64,000 bases of DNA, taken from assembly GCA_027924585.1 (NCBI GenBank), contig BSBM01000190.1, forward strand, positions 1,860,001-1,924,000, read 5' to 3'. The position numbers and the translations under genes were made by a program. This DNA is from Larix kaempferi (lineage: Eukaryota > Streptophyta > Pinopsida > Pinales > Pinaceae). Shown here piece by piece: positions 9,601 through 22,016 of the stretch. A model generated the notes under the pieces. That model was not told where the DNA came from. It ran no database searches and saw nothing but the letters and a program-made list of their open reading frames with translations. How positions within the stretch are numbered: position 1 is the stretch's first letter; every line of letters starts with the position of its first letter.

Positions 9601-12600
9601 CCATTCTTGCAATTTGTTTTTCTGCAGTGCTTACATTCCTGCATTACAATTTTATTTTCGAAGGAAAACCTCATGGGGAAACCTAAGTTGCACGAAACGG
9701 GGATGGTAGGAAACGCGACCTTCCAAAAATGAAAATGTCGGGGGAAACACCATATATATATATATATATAATACATATTAAAACACATTATCTTGCAAGA
9801 AAAAAATAATGACACACATAAATGACATTTTAGAAGGAAAACCATGTTTAAATTATTGATTACATATACAGAAATGTATCTTTTTAAAAATGAAAAAAAA
9901 AACAATTTTTGAGCCCATTTGAGGGACCCGTACCCTCTTGGCTGCCTGTATGGGCCCACAAAAGGAAGAATTGATGCTGAAACTCTACCGAAACGTCGGC
10001 GGCCATGCCATATGACGTTTTGCAATCATGAAATGCTGTACAGTATGGCCGCTGACGTTTTTACAGAGTTTCGTGCTAGTTTCGGCATTTCGGGAAGTTT
10101 CTGGGACGGGTATGCTCGTTACATAAGCGTTTCTTGCAACATAGGGGGAAACCCAAGGGATGCTTCTTCACATTCGTGGATGGCATGGGATTCGAACCAG
10201 GCACCTACTGGTACGGACCTAGCCAAATGCCCAGCAACATTGTCAACAACTGTTGAGCTAACCCCTTGGGCTACATCCCTTCATCACATGCTTCATCTGT
10301 TCCATCTTCTTTTGTTCTTTCAGTTGTTGATTATAGATTCTACTTCTTACACTTTAATATTTATCACTTACTTTGCATTGAATATCAGAATAAATAATTA
10401 GACTTATTCATCATTCTAAAATTAATGATTAATAAGTCTAACTATATAGGTGGCCTTTTGATTATTGCAAATTAAGTGATTTTAGGCCCAATTAATGACT
10501 CTAAGAGAGCAACTTGCTATTTAGCATTACTAAGATTAGTTATGTTTAATTAATAATAATTAGAATATTTTTTACATTTAGTTAGCCCCCTCTAGTACAA
10601 AATCAATCTTTAATACTGCATTTTAACATGGTTTAGGACCATAAATGATAAGACATGTTAGAAGTTATCACTATGAACAAAGTTGTATGGAAACAGGTAT
10701 GGATACAGATTCAGACACAGATCCAGATATGGATTGGTTGGATTTTTTGAAAAGTCAGGACCCAGGGGTGGTATTATACACACAGACACACACACACAAA
10801 ATGAACCAAAATGATAGAATATTCAAATCTCCAAATATATTTCCGATTTCACTCCAAATCACTCACAAGTTCATGAATGCAGGCTGCTATGGAAACTCAG
10901 ATTTATGTGTTTTAGAATGGGAGGATCGGCTATTTCATAAGTAAAAATGAGGGTTTTAGGGCTCAGTGGATCTGAGCTGGATCCTGCTGGATTTGGATTC
11001 ATAGAATAATAGGTGGATTCAGTAACTTAGCCTTTATATGTATGGTAATCATGGTGATGAGTCTTTAATATTTATAGCACAACATGTAGTCTAACTTGAA
11101 AACCTATGATCTCAAAATCATAGGCAAATTGAGGTTTTGTTGGATGAAACCTCTAGCTTCCTAGGTAGCTTATTCAGGTGTAAGTTCCTTCCAATTGAAG
11201 TGCTGGATTCATCTATTGCTCACAATCTTTATTTGTGTTTGAAGGATTCTTTTTGGTCAAAAAAACTGTCATATTTGTTTGTTTGGGGAAGTCTTAGTTA
11301 AAATATGGGGGGCAATGTGGCTGCTATCTTTTTCTTTAGGCAAGCCGCAAGACACATTCTTATATTGTGCAGCATGCTATTGTTTGTAATATTCAGTGCA
11401 TATTGACCCTTATCACTTTTTCTCTAACTCCAAGGAGTATAGAATTTCTGCTCTAGTTTGTGTTTGTCCTATTGTATAAAGTGATTTGCTTATAAGGTGG
11501 AAGACAAATGAACACCATATCAATTTCAAACTTGGTGTTTAATTCTCAAATTGGTTTTCTTAGTTCTAAGAATGTGTTGTATTTTTCTTGGAGCGGCTCA
11601 AGTGTCCTTTACATATTATGCATGATCTATCTTGATCCCACTGAATTGTTTTGCACTCAATCAATTCACCTGCAGCAAGTGAAACACCCAACATAACTTT
11701 CCACCTTTTCCCTTATTTGGCTTTGGCGGGAGTGATTTATCTTATTTGTAAAATGCAGCATGTCAACCATCTGTTGGATTTTTGTTTTAAGAAAACCTAA
11801 TGTTTTAGAACACTTAAAAAACATGGTAATTTTCTTGAATGAAACATCTATAATTTTATCATTTAGAAAAGTAATGATAGCTTTCTTGTATGAAATGTCT
11901 ATAATTTCATGGCAGGTTGTACATCTGGCCTGATACAATTATCTGTTTTGTTTGTGGCAGTATGTTCTTTTAACTATTGCGGAAGGCTGTGACCCTGTGA
12001 ACAGGCTCTTTTATTGTGATCTCACTGCTCTTCCTCAAGGTCTTGAAGGTTTCAAAGGCAAGAAGGAGATGCTTCCTTTCCAAAAACTTATCGATAACTT
12101 TGAAGCACAGTATGAACTTGTTGCAAATGATGGTGCTTTGTTCACTTTCCGAACCAATAAAAATGCTCCTAGGTATAAATTAGTTCGTGTAGACTTTACA
12201 CAGCCGGAAGCTTGGAGTGATGTTGTTGGAGAATCTGAGAAGGATGTTCTTGAATCAGCTTGCTGTGTCAATGGCAATCAACTTATATTAAGCTATTTAA
12301 GTGATGTCAAGTATGTTCTGCAAATACGGGACTTGCAATCTGGACACTTGCTTCATAATTTGCCAATAGATATAGGGTCACTTGATGGGATATCAGGAAA
12401 GCGTAAAGACAAAGAGATATTTGTTGGTTTTACAAGTTTTCTTACCCCTGGCATTATCTATCGATGCAACTTAGATGTGGAAAAACCAGAATTTGTAGTA
12501 TTTAGAGAGACTGTTGTTCCAGGGTTTGATCGGACAGAATTTGAGGCTAAACAGGTAAGGGTTTCAACTTTCCTTCTATTTCTTGCTTCTACAGATTTTG

Positions 12601-14865
12601 CTTGAGTGCCTTTGGGTTGGGGGAATGTTATCTATTGAGCACTTAAAACTCTCTTTAAACACCCTTAATCTGACTGTAAACGCAACAGGGGTTTCACATT
12701 ATAACTTATTTAACAAAAAAGCATTCTAAAAGAAGTCTAATGTTGCTTTATCCATGCTACAAGACAGATGTTTCTATTCTTGTCACTCAGTTGAAATGAT
12801 GATGATGGCATTGTTCACTTGGATTATGAAATACTAATGGGTGATATTATGCGGTCAATCTGGATTGTCTATGACATGACGGGTTTCTTATATGGTTTTG
12901 TTTCGAATCTGCCTTTGATTATTGTCAGGTTTTTGTAACCAGCAAGGATGGAACTCAGATTCCAATGTTCATTGTATCCAAGAAAGGCATTGCTCTTGAT
13001 GGTTCTCATCCAGCACTGTTATATGGTTATGGGGGCTTTAACATTAGCATCACCCCATCCTTCAGTGTTGGTCGCATTGTCATTTCAAGACATTTAGGGG
13101 CAGTCTTTGCCATTGCAAATATTCGTGGTGGTGGCGAATATGGAGAAGAATGGCATAAAGCAGGCTCTCTTGCAAAAAAACAAAATTGCTTTGATGATTT
13201 CATATCTGCTGCCGCGTTCCTTGTATCAGAGGGGTATACACAATCTAAAAAGTTATGTATTGAAGGTCGCAGTAATGGTGGACTTCTTGTTGCAGCTTGT
13301 ATAAATCAGGTATGCCCAAGTATTTGATGATAAGATCATAAGATACATGGTTAAATAATGGTCCCTTATAAACCAGTTGCTTGCTTTCCTCCTTCCTTTT
13401 GTGTTAATGTAGATCTCAATTGAAAAAGTTGTTTATATATCCCAAAGCAAGTGCTTTTGAGTCTCTGTATTGGCTGTCTTTAAACTTATTCAAAAAGAAG
13501 TGTAGAGATGATTTAGCAGATCAATTTTTTGTGAATTAAAGGTCTTGATTTTATATTTCTGAGTGTAAACAGAGACCTGACCTATTTGGTTGTGCACTGG
13601 CTCACGTTGGTGTTATGGACATGTTGCGTTTTCATAAATTTACTATTGGTAAGTTTTAATGTGAGAATATTCAACCCCCTTTTTCACCCCCTCTGGCTAG
13701 CTATATTCTTAAATGCAGGCATCTGCATGACAACTGATGATGGAGCTTGTTTTTGAACCTGCAGGCCATACATGGACATCTGATTATGGCTGTTCAGATA
13801 AGGAAGAAGAATTTCATTGGCTGATTAAGTAAGAATACACATGAGTCTGTATCTTAAACTATTCAGTAACAGATTGTCTAACTAAGCTTCAAACTGTTAG
13901 TAATATCAAATGAAGATGTTGACTGTTCCTTTTCTGTTGACTCAATGGATCATTCAAAAAGTGTTTTTTAGGTTAAAAGAACTCTTTTTTTTAATTTTTA
14001 AATACATGATCAACTGTTTCTGGTGTACGTACTCCATTTCTGCAGATACTCACCATTGCATAATGTAAAGAGACCATGGGAGACAACAGGACAGAACTTA
14101 CAGTATCCTGCTACAATGTTATTGACAGCAGATCATGATGACCGTGTTGTGCCACTTCATTCTTTGAAACTCCTAGCTGTAAGTAGTTGAAGTGGCTATG
14201 GCCATGTATTAAATGTCAACTAATATTTGATATTTGAAGTCATAGCTTCTAGGCAACTATTGATGCTCTTAATCTGACTTCCTCTATAAGCAACCATTGG
14301 TGCATCTTTTGCCTCTCCTTTGACAAATGGATATAACAATGTGTTTCATTATTTTTTATCTATAGCCGACTTGATTAATTTGGATTTTGAACTTATTGAG
14401 TGTATATAGACAATGCAATACATTCTATGTAAGGGCGTGGAGAATAGCCAACAGACCAATCCAATTATTGCCCGAATTGATACAAATTCTGGTCATGGAG
14501 CAGGAAGGCCAACCCAAAAACTGGTGAGTTATAACTTTTTCTCTATATTCCTTTTATGCAATATTTCAGTGATTTCATTGATTTTCTCACCAATTAATAC
14601 TATTTGGGGTCTCAGCTAGTTGAGGGTGTCTAATTGTTTGTAGAATTTTGACTTTTGAAGCATATTTACAAATCTATAATTTGTGGATCGCATTGTTTTC
14701 TAGACAATCATTAGAACCCCATTTCATCTCTGCATGTGTGCTGTGTACATTGCACAAATTGCTACTTCGTAAAAAATATAACACTTTTTTCTCCTGCAGA
14801 TTGATGAGGCAGCAGACAGATATGCATTCATGGCCAAAATGGTGGGTGCATCATGGATTGACTAG
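6663..14865 (+). CDS. Prolyl oligopeptidase (S9A serine peptidase), copy A, 12 exons
   Basis: This is a post-proline-cleaving serine peptidase, normally cytosolic, acting on short peptides. Exons: 6663-6769, 7769-7988, 8259-8459, 8906-8976, 9117-9273, 11961-12554, 12929-13309, 13573-13648, 13765-13828, 14046-14178, 14410-14523, 14800-14865. They join in frame to 727 codons plus TAG, the usual family length. The N-terminal helix region has [10 protein letters not shown] and DPYRW; a propeller follows, then the catalytic domain with LLYGYGGFN and [10 protein letters not shown]. The triad is inferred as Ser565 (13271), Asp655 and His697. The start at 6663 gives a standard cytosolic N terminus. 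The frame stays open upstream to an acceptor at 6568, so an upstream exon with a Ser/Arg-rich presequence is possible. Copy A has Arg564 where copy B has Gly (EGRSNGG against EGGSNGG), plus Arg244, Arg499, Ala546, Thr605 and Asn694. It is probably expressed but may be impaired. Confidence 0.93.
7157..7530 (+). repeat. Diverged tandem duplication in intron 1, copy A
   Basis: Two segments of roughly 180 bp (about 7157-7330 and 7335-7530) share the same order of motifs: GGTGAGTAAACCC/GGTCAGCAAACCC, AATATCAT, CATTAACAG and others. It is an old local duplication within intron 1 of the peptidase gene and has no coding content. Confidence 0.6.
9752..9771. repeat. (AT)n microsatellite in intron 5
   Basis: An alternating AT tract in intron 5. 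Copy B (40112-40139) is 8 bp longer, showing slippage after the duplication. Confidence 0.9.
10140..10281 (-). mobile_element. tRNA-derived SINE in intron 5, copy A
   Basis: On the minus strand the element starts GGGATGTAGCCCAAGGGG, has an A-box TTAGCTCAACAG, and then a perfect B-box GGTTCGAATCC at about 10187-10198. This is the tRNA-like head of a plant SINE. The 3' end is not clear and I see no poly(A) tail; the body may extend further left into 9900-10140. It is not a functional tRNA because no cloverleaf forms. It is shared with copy B, so it was inserted before the duplication. Confidence 0.7.
10399..10440. repeat. 42-bp near-perfect palindrome in intron 5
   Basis: The arms TAGACTTATT and AATAAGTCTA enclose ATCATT / AATGAT, giving a 17-bp stem with one mismatch. 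Copy B has 9 extra bases directly after it, which fits instability at the hairpin base. Confidence 0.8.
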
Positions 14866-17079
14866 CTTAGGTTGTGGACTTTTTGTTAAAGCTTGAAGTT
14901 GCTTCTGAAACTGGTATTACAACGGATGATTAAGAGAATACTCTACATGAATTTCCATACATTTCTGTTGTAGGAAGAATTACAGTTGGCAATGAATTCC
15001 AGTAAAATATTAAAGGGCTATTTAGGTGTCACACTCCAATGGTGCTTATGAATGATATATGTGTTTTTTACAGGGAATTATATAGATACAAGTCACTTTA
15101 TATGTGACTGATATGGTGGCTATATGTCGAAGTGTAAAGTTCAGTGTAGGAAATCTAAACTACTCTGATATGGTAAAAGTAACAACCAATTTAAAAAATT
15201 TAATATGCCTGTTGTTATGTGACCACTGAAAGCTTGCCTGCTACAACATTTTCCATTTATATTGGAAGACTTCCTTTTGACTAACATTTACAACTCAACC
15301 AGTCCTGGAGATAGAATTTTGTATCCTTTAAGAAACATAGAAAGCTTATTAAGCTATTTGCTCATAAATGTTAATTGTGTCTGCATATTTTATTTTAGCA
15401 ATGAAATTGTTTAAAGGCTAGGGTATATCTAGAAGAGAAACAATGATAATTGAATAAATGAAGAGAATTTAATTCCCAGCCTCAATGAAATCTTACTGGC
15501 CATTGCTTACACAGGGTGTAATAGTTTTATCACTGCTCCTTTCCTTGCATCTCAAGAATTCTTTTTTCCTTCAAAATTTTCTGGACCTCTTTTATTATCT
15601 AAAACTCTGTCGCTTTGGTCTGGACTAGGTATTCTTGAATATTCAATTAAATGATTTTGGGAGTTGGCAATATAATGGAAGTTGCTACTCCGTGCCCAAC
15701 TAAAGCTCTGTCTTCATCAACACTCATGATTATTGGATTTTTTTTTGGAAACTTTATCCAATCCATTCTATTTTCTCCAATCCATTAAGAAACATCACTC
15801 AAATGAGTGTCACATGAAGAGGACCTTGTATGAACAAGAACCTCTCTAAGTTTGAGATAAGGAAGTTGACAACACAGGAATTAGTGTAGTGCCCTCAACA
15901 CTATGATAACAAAAACCACAAGACAACAAAACAAAACCCCCAAAGTGACTATTTTGTTAAAACCAAGATGAATAGTTTTCAACACATCCATATATCATTC
16001 CCATAACCATTCCTTGACTATATGCATCAATCTAAAGTACACACAAATATGTATAGCATTAGTTAATACACAAAGTTGCATTCTAAATATAACAAAACAT
16101 AAAAGGCCCATTGATACACTCATTTCTGATGAAGCATCCTTCTTTCATTAGTTATCCCCAACCAAACCATGTCCTACTTCCAATACTTTTAACATTTGAA
16201 GTTTGAATCTTAACTGCAATATAAAAACAGTGAAAACTTGCCCATGAAGACAACAACATACAAATACACCATTGATTTTATATTAAAGTTATATCCACAT
16301 GGTATGAGCAATTCTACCCTTTGATTTCTACTATATCTACATAATTATAATCTTGGAATTACAAAACTGACTTAAGTTTATTATCCATCTAAGAGATCTA
16401 TTTATGATTGGTAATTGATTCCATCAGTAATGCAAATACATTATTCGTTAGCCTATAATAAACTTATTACCACAAACCAATATGATTCACCTCAACTAGT
16501 ATAGATAAATCCATTGTTGGCACATATATTATATTTACTATTAAATCTACTTGAAGATTAGATAATACATTTACATTTCTATGATGTTCCTACCATCCGA
16601 TTCTATAATCGTATCAATAACACCTATTAAGTCACACTTCGGCAAAATCTTGGTTAAGGAATAATGCTTTTCATCCATCTTACCTCAAGTTATGACATAA
16701 AAATTAATGTAATCCAACTAAGACAATAATAAGTAGCAATACTTGCTACTAGCTTCAATATTTTAACTGTACAATATTTGTAGGAGCCCAACAATGGGCT
16801 TGCATTGATTAGTTTAGCCATAGTCAACACGATCATAGGGTTAGTGCTAATCATCTATCATAAACTTTAAGAGAATACTGATACTTAAGCCCACGTAAGT
16901 TGTCTTTAAAACACCTCTTGAATCTTTACACTAGAACTAGTTCACACATTAACACGAACACTTAAATGAGCTCTTAATAGTAACCTATTGTCTAAGAGCT
17001 TTTGTCAAACACTTTGCATGTAAACATAATCTTTAACCATTCAAAGACTTTAGGCCAATATCTCAGATGCATTTCAATT
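14866..17079. other. Non-coding DNA downstream of prolyl oligopeptidase, copy A
   Basis: The first few hundred bases are presumably 3' untranslated region and terminator. Beyond that I see only AT-rich sequence with scattered stops in all frames and no repeat or gene signature. The copy B equivalent is 45235-47450. Confidence 0.6.
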
Positions 17080-18070
17080 TAGAAAATGCTCGCCAAAATA
17101 ATCAAAATTGCGTTGAAGAAGTCTTCTTTGAATCCATTTCTCAAGAACAATTTGGTTTTCACATGAAAGATAGATTCACGATGTTGTGGGGGTGGCTCAA
17201 GAAGGTTTTCATACAATAAAATAAAAAAAATGCATGTCATGGTTCTAAACCCAAATTTATCCAAGGCTTTTAACACTATGAGTGGGCATGTACTAAGACT
17301 AATGCTCATCCATATTTGTATGAGTCTTCATATGGTAAATTGGATAATGGGTTGTTTGTCATCAATGTTATTTGCAATGTTGAATAATGGTTTTGCTTCC
17401 CAAGTTTTTTACTCCTTCAAAGGGTTTAAGACAATGTTACCCTACGGTCCCTGTTTCTTTTTATTTTGGTAGCAAAAGGTTTAAGTAGTGTTATGTATGA
17501 ATGTAAAAAACGTGTTGTAAAAGGGATAAAAGTAGTTAGAACTCTAACTATGTCTCGTTTAATATATGTGAATGATGTTATTTTGTTTGGTGTTGGCATT
17601 ATTAGGAGACATAGAAATACAAGGAAACTTTGGATCATTACTATAGATCTATGGGATGGAAGTAAACTCTATGGAATCAAGTTATGATGAAAAAAGTATA
17701 TTGATCCTTTGTCTTTTGAAGATTAGATCGGACTTCCACTAAAACCTATATTGGGAGTCTTTATTTTTTTTTGGAAAGTCCCAATGAGAGATTTTCCTCT
17801 AGTAGGGAATTGGTTAGCATGGAGAGTAGGAAATGGGTCTTGAGTTCAAATAGGTGCTAACCCTTGGGTTGAATGTGTTGGAAAACATAGATTACCAAAA
17901 CCTTTGATCAACACATTAAACATGTAGAGCATTCACCATTTGAAAAATGTAGTAGATATAGATCTTCTTTCTCTTTGGAATCAAGTGTGGAAAAGGGAAA
18001 TCAATTTGGGGTTTCGGGGAGAGGAATTAGTTCCACTACATGCAATGAACCTACGGGAGTTGATCTTGAT
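17080..18070 (+). mobile_element. Degenerate LINE (non-LTR) reverse transcriptase, copy A
   Basis: Broken plus-strand frames match plant L1-type ORF2 in order. First comes a QEQFGF segment (about 17138), then LSKAFN near 17250 (motif A, normally ending in Asp), then MLPYGP (about 17430) and AKGLSS. LIYVNDVILFG near 17556-17590 is the [YF]xDD catalytic box, here with Asn instead of the first Asp. Downstream, WRVGNGS and GANPWV (about 17820-17870) match the region after the RT domain. Several frameshifts and stops make it inactive. Both catalytic-site changes are shared with copy B, so it was dead before the duplication. Confidence 0.8.
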
Positions 18071-18089
18071 GTAATTAATCATGTAAACC

Positions 18090-18470
18090 TTAGGGAGAAA
18101 ATTAAGTAAAGAAAATAATTATTAAATGTATTTTTATATTCCCCCAAGACATGTAGGCCCAGTGAAGTTAGGCAAGTCAGCCCAGTTAGGGAAAAATCCA
18201 GTTTGGCAAGGGTATAAATAAAGAGGTTATGTTCCTCATTTGACACATCCACTCAATGACACAAGTTCGCATCACTTGGAGAGGAGCTCGCATCTACAGC
18301 TAGGAGAAGCTAAATTTTGGGGTTTTTACTTAGATAGACTTTCTTCTTTATCTCTCTCATCATTGTACTATGTTCTCAGAATTGTTCATCTCTATACAAA
18401 GGTTGTTGGGTGTTAGCACTCAGATTTTACCCTTTGGCTGTAGAAGTATAAACCTAAGGTAACTATTTCA
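18090..18470 (+). other. LTR-like or promoter-like segment, copy A
   Basis: A GGTATAAATAAAGAGG TATA-box-like stretch at about 18209-18224 is followed by a CT-rich leader and TTGTTGGGTGTTAGCAC, a layout typical of a plant LTR U3-R-U5. I could not identify paired ends or target-site duplications, so this could be a solo LTR fragment or unrelated promoter-like sequence. Near 18088 copy A lacks 18 bp that copy B has, between two TGTAAACC repeats. Confidence 0.3.
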
Positions 18471-18479
18471 AACCAACTT

Positions 18480-19255
18480 TTAGGAGGGAAAATTAGCCAT
18501 TTTTTCCACCAGAGAGGGCTATCTCAAAAAATATGTGAAAAGCTAAAATATATATAAAATAACTGTGATTGTTCATAACAAATACTTGGTTGAAATGTAA
18601 ACAAGAATCATTGGGCATGGAGTCGAAACTAAGGGGTTTATGCACCAGCAGATAAACAACAGTAAAGATTTCCACAGAGACAAGGTAGTTGTCACATTAT
18701 AGTCAAAGCTTTTTGCAAGTGATCTAGAAAGAAACATAGACAATCCATCAATAATGGGCACCAATTTTCAGATGAATCCACTATCAATTTTAGAGAAGTA
18801 ATGGATACTTAGACTCGATCAATCAAGGCATAAACATATGAATCTCAACTTATTTTAAACTTTCATCTGAGCATAGAAGATATGACATAATGGAAAGTAT
18901 AACGAAGAAAGTAAACATGCACATATAAGAAAAGAAAAATACAAACTGTAATTTTGATCAACACATGAATCTCTGATTCTGTAAAGATATGTTATTTTCT
19001 GTGTGGCTCTTTTATATTAAAATATATCAATCCGATACAAAAACTCGTCTTCAAAAAAGGTTTCCAACCCTTTCAAAAATAACTTACATGGTCTTTTATA
19101 CAAAACTTCTTCGAAGAAAACATAACTGCTTCTTTTAACTGAAACTGAAATAACTTTAACTAATTCGCTAAATGTCAATTAATTCAAAATCTATACAAAA
19201 TTATTACAATAAAATTCTTTGAAAGTCTTCATTTTGCTGATAATTGCTCGATGAA
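18480..19255. other. Non-coding spacer, copy A
   Basis: AT-rich sequence downstream of the coiled-coil pseudogene. I see no gene, repeat or motif that I can support. The copy B equivalent is 48870-49655. Confidence 0.6.
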
Positions 19256-19260
19256 CATCT

Positions 19261-20620
19261 TCAAGGATGAACAATATATTTCATTTTTCCAAACTTTTCC
19301 ACACATCTCCACTGGTCAGCAGTAATAATATCATAAAGTATCATTTCTTTTGCTAAAACTTTCAGCTCCACATTTTCTTCATTTGACATAGGAGGGATTT
19401 CCTTGCTCAAAATCTTCAACATATCCATGATTTCAAAATCTTCTGCAAGTTTTTCTAATAAGACTATACATGTTAGGACATGAGTCAATTTCTAGAATTT
19501 ATCATGATTCATTCTTATTGCAAATAACAAAATTTTATAATCATTCGGGGGAATAAATTCATTATTTTCATTCCAAAAAACAGGCAAGCCTTTTTGGAAT
19601 ACTTTTTCAAACTTTTTCTTGAAATCAGCAACTTGTCTTTTCATTCCTGCACTCCGAGATTCGACACTTTCCACATGGGTATATTTTCCTAATATCCTTC
19701 TTGCCCAAGCGATCACCGAAATTCTGTTTTTGATACCCAATGTCTTCAACTCCTCTTCCGATACAACTCTTAAGAAATCCATGGCATTCTGAGATGTCTC
19801 TTTTGTTTTTTTGCTTAAATTTTCTCTTACTGCTGTACAATTCTTTAAGGCTTCTTCTATTGTTTTTTCCTTTATTTTTACAAAATTTAAATAAGGCCTG
19901 AGACTGATAGTTTTCTCAATGATAATATCCCAAATCATATGCTTACATCCTTGCATTAGGACTTGCCCAATCACCTGGGAAATGAATCTTTGATTCGTAT
20001 CTGATAACTCTTTAATTTTGTTTTGCAATCCCTTTATCTCTTCATCTTTCTTCTGATTTTGTTCTTCTAACTTCCATTTCTCTTCTTTCAATTCTTTAAT
20101 TTCGACTTCTTTAAGACTCACTTGGGATATGAATTGTATGAGGTCAGCTGTATTAGTTTCTTCGCTCACCTAGTTGGTACTTGATTTTTGTTGAGCTAAA
20201 ACTGTTAGCTTTCCTTTCAAATCCTCAATTTGATTTTTCAAGTTCGTTTTGTCTTTCTCCCACTCTGCTTCTTTTTCAGCAAAAAATAATATTTTTGCTT
20301 TATTATAACTGATTTCTTTGGACAAAGCTTCTTTTTCTTGCTCTAACTTTGTTTCTTCAGGAGCTTGGATTAACTGATTGGAATTTTCATCTTCTTTTGT
20401 AATGCTTGAATCATATTATCTTTTTCCATTAATAATTTTTTGCTTGCCTTGCCTCCACCATCACTCGCAACCAAGTCAATTTGTAATTTTTTGACTTGTT
20501 GTTGGTGAGCTTTATTTTCCAGTTTTTCTTGCTTTAATTGACTCTCCATTTTACTTACAATATTTTCCAATTTATCAACTTTCAAGGTTGCTTGTAAAAG
20601 ATCCTCATATATTACATCTC
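19261..20620 (-). pseudogene. Coiled-coil gene of unknown family, 3' part only (copy A, truncated at the duplication edge)
   Basis: From 20620 leftward the minus strand encodes a Lys/Glu-rich coiled coil (KVDKLENIVSKMESQLKQEK, later KELKEEKWKLEEQNQKKDEE). A non-coiled C-terminal domain follows with FLRVVSEEELKTLGIKNR and GLPVFWNENNEF, ending about 19261. A TAG lies just before the SEETNT segment, another follows MNHDKF at 19492, and a frameshift lies near 20370. The first two are shared with copy B, so the gene was damaged before the duplication. At 20620 the frame is cut by the minisatellite array, removing everything encoded in copy B at 51015-53758. I do not recognise the family. Confidence 0.6.
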
Positions 20621-21984
20621 CTGAAATATACTGAAATATACACCAGTGTATATTCTGATGGTGATGAAGATGATGATGATGATGATGAGGACGATGTCAA
20701 CGATTATGATGATGAAAATGGTGATGACGACGACAATGATGTCGATGATGATGATGAAGATGGTGATGACGATGATGATGATGATGAATATGAAACAATC
20801 AAATCTACCGAAATATATACTGGTGTATATACCGGTATGCCTATATACCGGAATATACACCAGTCTATATATCAGTATATACAATAATCTATATACCGGA
20901 ATATAACCCAGTCTATATACTAGAATATACACTGGTGTATATACCGTGTACATCATCATCATCAACATATTCATTTTGATCCTCATCATCAATGCCATCA
21001 CCCTACTGAAATATACTCATCATCATCATCTTCATCATCATCATCATCATCGTCGTCATCACCATCTTCATCATCATCATCGACATCGTTGTCGTCGTCA
21101 TCACCACCACCACCACCATCATCATCGTCGTCATCGTTGTCATCACCATCTTCATCATCATAATCATTGACATCGTCCTCATCATCATCATCATCATCAT
21201 CATCTTCATCACCATCAGAATATACATTGGTGTATATACCGGAATATACACTGGTGTATATACCGGTATATAGACTGGTGTATATACCGGTATATACACC
21301 AGTCTATATACCGGAATATACACGGGTGTATATACCGGTATATACACTGGTGTATATTTCGGTATATAGACTGGTGTATATACCGGTATGTATATACCGG
21401 AATATAGACTGGTGTATATACCGGTATGCCTATATACCGGAATATACACCAGTCTATATATCAGTATATACAATAGTCTATATACCAGAATATAACCCAA
21501 CCTATATACTAGAATATACACTGGTGTATATACCGTGTACATCATCATCATCAACATATTCATTTTGATCCTCATCATCAACGCCATCACCCTACCGAAA
21601 TATACTCATCATCATCATCTTCATCATCATCATCATCATCGTCATCACCATCTTCATCATCATCATCGACATCGTTGTCGTCGTCATCACCACCACCACC
21701 ATCATCATCGTCGTCGTCGTTGTCATCACCATCTTCATCATCATAATCATTGACATCGTCCTCATCATCATCATCATCATCATCATCCTCATCACCATCA
21801 TCATCATCATCATCGAGGGTTAATTTCTGGTGCCGCGCCATCAACGTCGTCACCCTACCAGAATATACTCATCATCATCATCATCCTCATCCTCATCCTC
21901 ATCCTCATCATCCTCGTCCTCATCCTCATCATCTTCGTCATCACCTTCTTCATCATCATCATCGACATCGTTGTCGTCGTCATC

Positions 21985-22016
<32 letters not shown>

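Larger units (their letters stand above)
1..20620. repeat. Segmental duplication, copy A (about 20.6 kb, direct)
   Basis: The stretch aligns collinearly and in the same orientation with 30377-51014. Base 1 pairs with 30377, and the offset drifts from 30,376 to 30,394 through small indels. Prolyl oligopeptidase coding exons differ at 9 of 2,184 positions. Homology stops at 20620: copy A runs into palindromic minisatellite, while copy B continues through a coiled-coil reading frame. The left edge coincides with the window edge, so the duplicated unit may extend further left. Differences are point changes plus slippage-type indels, for example an (AT)n tract at 9752 that is 8 bp shorter than in copy B. 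Confidence 0.97.

Noticed and set aside
10185-10281. Functional tRNA gene in intron 5 (exact B-box)
   Set aside because: The A and B boxes are there, but the acceptor stem and anticodon arm do not form, so it is a SINE head.
9919-10401. 160-codon open frame in intron 5
   Set aside because: It runs across the SINE and neighbouring repeat, has no family signature and differs between copies without constraint.
19488-20169. Stop-codon read-through in the coiled-coil gene (TAG after MNHDKF and before SEETNT)
   Set aside because: Frameshifts and TGA/TAA stops also occur in the same gene, so simple decay explains them better.
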